Source: Gastracanthus pulcherrimus
Lineage: Eukaryota > Arthropoda > Insecta > Hymenoptera > Pteromalidae
Direction: 5' to 3'
NCBI GenBank assembly: GCA_949152435.1
Contig: OX424574.1
Coordinates: 44,807,263 to 44,871,262, forward strand
DNA: 64,000 nucleotides
The translations under genes and the position numbers were made by a program. Under the pieces are notes generated by a model. It saw nothing but the letters and a program-made list of their open reading frames with translations. It did not search any database and had not been told where the DNA came from. Positions 62,192 to 64,000 of this stretch are shown here, piece by piece; the first letter of the stretch is position 1; each line of letters begins with the position of its first letter.

Positions 62192-63289
62192 CTAAAGTTT
62201 CTCGAGAGCTCGACTGTTCATCAACAATTCCCTCGTCAGTCTCCAAACTTGCTTAGCTGCATTTTCCAGTCCGCTCGGTGACTTCCCTTTGAACAAATCG
62301 AGATTCGGCAGAAAGTAGTGCGGACACCTTCTGCACTGCAGGGACGAGATCAACTGCAGAAATATCCCGTTGATCCTATCGCCCAAACACGCGTCGTCCC
62401 ACTCGGTCTCCATCGGATGCTTCTCGCACTCGTACAACAACAACGTCTTCATGTGATAACTGGTCACCGGATTTCCCGGCAAATCCAGATGCCGGTCCCT
62501 CAGCGTCTTCAGTATGCTCAAGCATCGCCTTCTGCAGCCGGCCTGCAGTAATCTCGACTCGGCCTCGGTGAACGACAGCACCCAGGCGTCGCCCTCCATA
62601 GCCGACTGCTTGCCCTGCATCACCGCGCTCTCCTTCGACAGCAGGTCGAATCCCTCGGTCTTGACCTCGGCCACGAGGTTCGGATGGGGCCAGGGAATCT
62701 GGGGGATCGGCCAGTGTGCCGCCGACCTCGGCCACACTCCCGAGCACTTGAAGGCCGGCGTGATCTGCACGACGTAGCGCTCGCGGATCCTCAGCTTGAC
62801 CTCGGTCGTGTCGGCGATCATCTTGACCGAGTCCCGGTAGGCGCACTTGTCGCAGGCCTGGGCCACCAGGGTCTGGAAGCGCGAGCGGATCTTGCGGGCC
62901 GACAGGTAGCCCGAGGCCGTGATGAACTCCACCCAGAGGGACATGGACCTCTTGCGGCCGTCGCTCAGCTTGAGCACCGCGCAGCCCGGCAGGGTGCCGT
63001 CGTCCACGAAGTTGAAGACGCCCATCTGATTGAGGTAGAGCACGACCTCGAACTCGCCCGGCGAGACGACCTCCAGGCCCTCGAAGCGCCCGTTGCACTC
63101 CGTCAGGGAGGAGATGAAGCGCGGCTCCTGGACCTCGACCTCCTTCAGGACGTCCTGCACGACCTTGCAGACTTCGCGGATGGTCTTCTGGATCTGGGCC
63201 ATGCGCAGCTGCACCTTCTCGCCGTAGTACTTGTTTATCTGGTACAGCATCTTGGACTGCGCCATCATCGACGGCGGCACCAGCAGCAT
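62192..63289 (-). CDS. mab-21: mab-21 family protein, upstream tandem copy (365 aa, intronless ORF)
   Basis: This is the second complete Mab-21 domain protein, also exactly 365 aa when started at the ATG at 63289. The open frame extends five codons further upstream, but the codon at 63304 is GTG, so I take the ATG giving MLLVPPS. Domain order matches the copy at 54 kb: PRFISSL (56-62), acidic pair E79/E81 in SPGEFE, GRKRSMSLWVEF (111-122), WPRSAAHWPIP (186-196) and CRRCPHYFLPN (319-329). By hand alignment it differs from the other copy at about 27 of the first 92 residues, none of 93-182, and about 24 of 183-365. It resembles the vertebrate MAB21L proteins slightly more in places, for example WPRSAAHWP and GVFNFVDDG. 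The two genes have the same orientation with 7.0 kb between this stop and the next start. The expected role is transcription-linked developmental patterning; no catalytic activity is claimed. Confidence 0.96.
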   Translation of the reverse strand: MLLVPPSMMAQSKMLYQINKYYGEKVQLRMAQIQKTIREVCKVVQDVLKEVEVQEPRFISSLTECNGRFEGLEVVSPGEFEVVLYLNQMGVFNFVDDGTLPGCAVLKLSDGRKRSMSLWVEFITASGYLSARKIRSRFQTLVAQACDKCAYRDSVKMIADTTEVKLRIRERYVVQITPAFKCSGVWPRSAAHWPIPQIPWPHPNLVAEVKTEGFDLLSKESAVMQGKQSAMEGDAWVLSFTEAESRLLQAGCRRRCLSILKTLRDRHLDLPGNPVTSYHMKTLLLYECEKHPMETEWDDACLGDRINGIFLQLISSLQCRRCPHYFLPNLDLFKGKSPSGLENAAKQVWRLTRELLMNSRALEKL

Positions 63290-63412
63290 CTTTGATTCCC
63301 GCACTGAGCAGCCTCACTCACGTGACTCTGGCCAAAACAATGGACATGTTCGCTGGTTCAGGCCTGTCAAGGCTCCTCGTCGTCCCGATCGACGACGCTC
63401 GCTATCGCATCC

Positions 63413-63454
<42 letters not shown>

Positions 63455-63480
63455 CGCTCGCTCTCTCTCTCTATCTCTCG
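63413..63480. repeat. (CT)n microsatellite in the mab-21 5' flank
   Basis: CT units with CG and CTAT interruptions begin about 125 bases upstream of the start codon. On the transcribed strand it is a GAGA tract. Confidence 0.93.
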
Positions 63481-63735
63481 TGGAGTGAGAGAGATCGATC
63501 GTCCCTCGATAAGTAGATACAGTCGCGCTCGGATGCTGGTGCTGCTGCTGCTGCTGCTTTTGTAAACAAGCAAGCCCGCGCGCTGCCGCACCGCACAGAG
63601 AGAAAACGAGCTGCTCCGAGAGTCGCGACTCGCGACGAGTCCCGCTGAGTGTAGGCTTTCGCGATATGTGTCCCGAGGAGGAGACGTAGAGCTCGTGCTG
63701 CTGCTGCTGCTGCCGGTTCAGCGGCTGCTTGCGCT

Positions 63736-63796
63736 GTCTCTCTCTCTCTCGCTCTCTCTCTCTTTCTCTCTCTCATTCTCACTCTCTCTCTCTCTT
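63736..63796. repeat. (CT)n microsatellite in the mab-21 5' flank
   Basis: A second interrupted CT run lies about 450 bases upstream of the start. Confidence 0.9.
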
Positions 63797-64000
63797 TGCG
63801 CAGCTCCCTCACGCGCTCGACAACGTGCCAAGTCCCGCCTCGAGTCGCCGCGAACGTGGTCGGGTCACGTGGCGTCTGCGCACCTCGGCCACGCCTACCC
63901 TACCGAGCGAGACAGAGCGCTGCCGTGCTATATCTATATATAAAGCCTCCCTCTATATCGCGTTATATACGGTAGTCATAGAGAAGTAGATTACCCTTTT

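Larger units (their letters stand above)
63290..64000 (-). promoter_or_regulatory. GC-rich 5' flank and probable promoter/5' UTR of the 62 kb mab-21 copy
   Basis: This is the region upstream of the second mab-21 start. It contains a palindromic E-box TCACGTGA (63318-63325), another CACGTG near 63866-63871, two (CT)n tracts (63413-63480 and 63736-63796) that read as GAGA-type repeats on the coding strand, and CTG trinucleotide runs near 63539-63560 and 63700-63712. GAGA-factor tracts are common at developmental promoters in insects. The window ends inside this flank, so further upstream exons or promoters cannot be excluded. Confidence 0.55.

Overview
This 64 kb window is animal nuclear DNA, almost certainly insect. 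It is AT-rich, full of dinucleotide (CT/GA) microsatellites, and has no bacterial-style gene packing. It holds two intact protein-coding genes, both members of the developmental mab-21 family. The long single-exon mab-21 ORFs, the insect-style LINE and the many palindromic MITEs fit a hymenopteran such as a parasitoid wasp. That assignment is an inference from general character, not from a diagnostic marker.

Layout: about 53 kb at the left (1-53.6 kb) is a gene desert. AT-rich DNA there alternates with GC/CpG-rich patches a few hundred bases to about 1 kb long, spaced roughly 1.5-4 kb apart. Most apparent ORFs fall in these patches, and they look like compositional artefacts rather than exons. 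The patches may be cis-regulatory modules of the mab-21 genes or of a neighbour outside the window. Several contain homeodomain-like, MEIS-like or GATA-like motif clusters.

Repeats in the desert include one broken LINE (44.3-46.8 kb) carrying a palindromic MITE inserted within it. A second copy of that MITE lies at 9.3 kb and a diverged relative at 8.0 kb. There are further inverted-repeat elements at 15.8, 23.7, 24.1, 34.0, 34.6, 51.7 and 52.1 kb, a probable tRNA-derived SINE at 57.9-58.1 kb, and very long CT tracts (about 50 and 72 repeats at 40.6 and 43.1 kb).

The two mab-21 genes lie in tandem on the minus strand, at 62192-63289 (upstream copy) and 54069-55166 (downstream copy), about 7 kb apart. 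Each encodes exactly 365 residues in one uninterrupted ORF with a GC-rich 5' flank. The proteins differ at 51 of 365 positions by my hand count. A central block of 90 codons is nevertheless identical at every one of 270 nucleotides, including silent sites, while both flanks are diverged. This is the clearest unusual signal in the window and is best explained by recent gene conversion between the paralogs. I found no operon-like or multi-gene system, no CRISPR array and no convincing canonical tRNA gene.
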